Origin: Bifidobacterium cuniculi
Lineage (GTDB): Bacteria; Actinomycetota; Actinomycetes; Actinomycetales; Bifidobacteriaceae
Direction: 5' to 3'
NCBI RefSeq assembly: GCF_000741575.1
Contig: NZ_JGYV01000001.1
Span: 186,001-250,000 of the forward strand
DNA: 64,000 nucleotides
Within the stretch, counting starts at the first letter, position 1. Each line of letters starts with the position of its first letter. Both the position numbers and the translations under genes were made by a program. Of the stretch, positions 63,345-64,000 are shown in pieces. Below the pieces are notes generated by a model. The model was given only the letters and a program-made list of their open reading frames with translations, did no database searches and had not been told where the DNA came from.

Positions 63345-63542
63345 CTATTCCTGGGGGTGCTTGCGGGGGCGTCCGCCGTGACCGGGTCGTGCGGCGTTCC
63401 ATGCGTCGATGGTCTCCGGTTTCCATCCCTTGGCATGCCCCACGATCACGTCGGGTTCGGGGAGACGGTAGGTCATCAGGGCCCCCTTGGTGATGCCCAG
63501 GCGTGCGGCGACCTCTGTCATGCTCAGGTAACGTTCGGTCAT
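63345..63542 (-). CDS. Small helix-turn-helix excisionase/AlpA-like protein
   Basis: A 65-residue protein with MTERYLSMTEVAARLGITKGALMTYRLPEPDVIVG and KPETIDAWNAARPG, the MerR-type winged-helix of excisionases and AlpA regulators. A basic C-terminal tail follows. GGAGG lies 9 bases before ATG 63542. It would direct excision of the element encoded with the integrase. The start overlaps the upstream 51-residue gene (ATGA). Confidence 0.85.
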   Translation of the reverse strand: MTERYLSMTEVAARLGITKGALMTYRLPEPDVIVGHAKGWKPETIDAWNAARPGHGGRPRKHPQE

Positions 63543-63694
63543 CGCGTGCGCCTCCATCCCGCGAGCAGGCCGAGCAGGCCCGTGGCGATGGCCATGGTGG
63601 CGATGACGCCGGGGCGGAACGCGGCAAAGGCTCCGCAGGCGGTGGCGATGGCCATGAGCATGCAGGCGATGCCGCCCAGATTGTGCTTGTCCAT
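63539..63694 (-). CDS. 51-residue two-helix membrane protein
   Basis: MDKHNLGGIACMLMAIATAC begins the protein; a second hydrophobic stretch GVIATMAIATGLLGLLAG ends at WRRTR. Two membrane helices with a basic end. It is too short for most gene finders. Its stop overlaps the excisionase start, so it is coupled to it. No strong ribosome-binding site is seen before the ATG. Unknown function; small membrane proteins are frequent in mobile elements. Confidence 0.6.
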   Translation of the reverse strand: MDKHNLGGIACMLMAIATACGAFAAFRPGVIATMAIATGLLGLLAGWRRTR

Positions 63695-63717
63695 GATGTG
63701 CGCGGTATGATTGGGGA

Positions 63718-63756
63718 GTAGGGATTGCGGATACTACCGATATTCGCAATCCCTAC
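63718..63756. terminator. 16-bp inverted repeat between small membrane genes
   Basis: GTAGGGATTGCGGATA (63718-63733) and TATTCGCAATCCCTAC (63741-63756) pair with one mismatch over a 7-base loop. It lies 4 bases after the stop of the toxin-like gene on the minus strand, in the place of a terminator; it could also be an operator for the next genes. Confidence 0.55.
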
Positions 63757-63760
63757 CGCT

Positions 63761-63874
63761 TTACCTCTTGTGTCGCGGCTTGCGGTGCCGGTCACGAAGT
63801 TCGATGCCGAACTCGATGAGCTGGACTGTCAAGCTGGCGGCGGCAATGATGGTGGCAAGCATTCCCCAGTCCAA
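63761..63874 (-). CDS. 37-residue toxin-like membrane peptide
   Basis: TTG start at 63874 with a perfect AAAGGAGGTG ribosome-binding site 9 bases upstream. The peptide reads MDWGMLATIIAAASLTVQ, then LIEFGIELRDRHRKPRHKR: one hydrophobic helix then a strongly basic tail. This pattern fits small holin-like and Fst/TxpA-type toxins of type I toxin-antitoxin systems, but sequence identity cannot be judged by eye. A GTG at 63883 and an ATG at 63862 are alternatives with poorer spacing. A promoter lies at 63919-63947. Confidence 0.6.
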   Translation of the reverse strand: MDWGMLATIIAAASLTVQLIEFGIELRDRHRKPRHKR

Positions 63875-63918
63875 CCGCCTCACCTCCTTTCACTCTTCTG
63901 TTTTGCGCTGACAGATAT

Positions 63919-63947
63919 ATCATAACAAAATGATGACAATATCGCAA
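63919..63947 (-). promoter_or_regulatory. Promoter of the toxin-like gene
   Basis: On the minus strand TTGCGA (63947-63942) and TATGAT (63924-63919) are 17 bases apart in AT-rich DNA. It lies 45 bases before the TTG start. This is one of the better promoters in the window. Confidence 0.65.
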
Positions 63948-64000
63948 GGCGACACGCCGCGTTCAGCATATCTAGTGCATAGAGCACGAGAAGAAGCAAT

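Overview
The window is GC-rich, tightly packed actinobacterial DNA, most probably from a Bifidobacterium or a close relative. The case rests on linked markers: a tig / ClC / clpP1 / clpP2 / clpX block, pyruvate formate-lyase with its activase, SepH (an actinobacterial septation protein), a DUF4193 protein next to dUTPase, a fumarate reductase pair with no membrane subunits, and a bifidobacterial style type I restriction locus with its own tyrosine recombinase. The species cannot be named from the sequence alone.

Layout. 1-13.2 kb: the end of a nucleotide pyrophosphatase/phosphodiesterase gene, sepH, a DUF4193 gene, dut, rel (ppGpp synthase/hydrolase), a cyclophilin, a HAD phosphatase, a MetQ-MetN-MetI type methionine importer followed by an M20 amidohydrolase, glutamine-dependent nadE and a small SPOR-like protein. 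13.2-23.9 kb: pflB-pflA with two CRP-like palindromes upstream, ribonuclease D, trigger factor, a ClC transporter, clpP1-clpP2-clpX, then two identical tRNA-Arg(ACG) genes. 24.1-33.7 kb is the accessory core: a tyrosine recombinase, hsdS and hsdM on the minus strand, a plus-strand hsdS fragment, a three-gene DUF3990/DUF3791 cassette and hsdR on the plus strand. 33.8-46.4 kb: a C-S lyase type aminotransferase, NhaA, a LOG protein, an O-methyltransferase, fumarate reductase/succinate dehydrogenase B and A, yraN-comM-dprA, and a GntR/ABC operon with a repeat operator. 46.4-61.9 kb: pyridoxal kinase, O-acetylhomoserine sulfhydrylase, an ECF energizing module (no S component), a MacB-like ABC exporter next to a LuxR-type response regulator and an unusual double histidine kinase, a proline iminopeptidase, proC and ychF. 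62-64 kb is the end of an integrated element: integrase, excisionase-like gene, a 51-residue membrane protein and a 37-residue membrane peptide that resembles type I toxins.

The most striking structure is the restriction locus. Two 521/522-bp inverted repeats, identical except for one inserted T, flank hsdM plus the first half of hsdS. As sequenced, hsdS lacks its native C-terminal end, which sits 3.3 kb away on the other strand, directly upstream of the cassette and hsdR. Inverting the segment would rebuild hsdM-hsdS-cassette-hsdR as one co-directional operon. The locus therefore looks like a recombinase-driven switch that couples or uncouples hsdR from hsdMS, unlike the usual switch of DNA specificity, although an assembly error across the repeats could give the same picture.

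Other points worth attention are an 86-bp perfect palindrome between two convergent genes, a promoter-like -10 box in the loop of a 16-bp inverted repeat between clpP2 and clpX, CRP-like sites before pflB, and the toxin-like gene at the window edge. Coordinates, start choices and motifs were read by eye; no database search was run.
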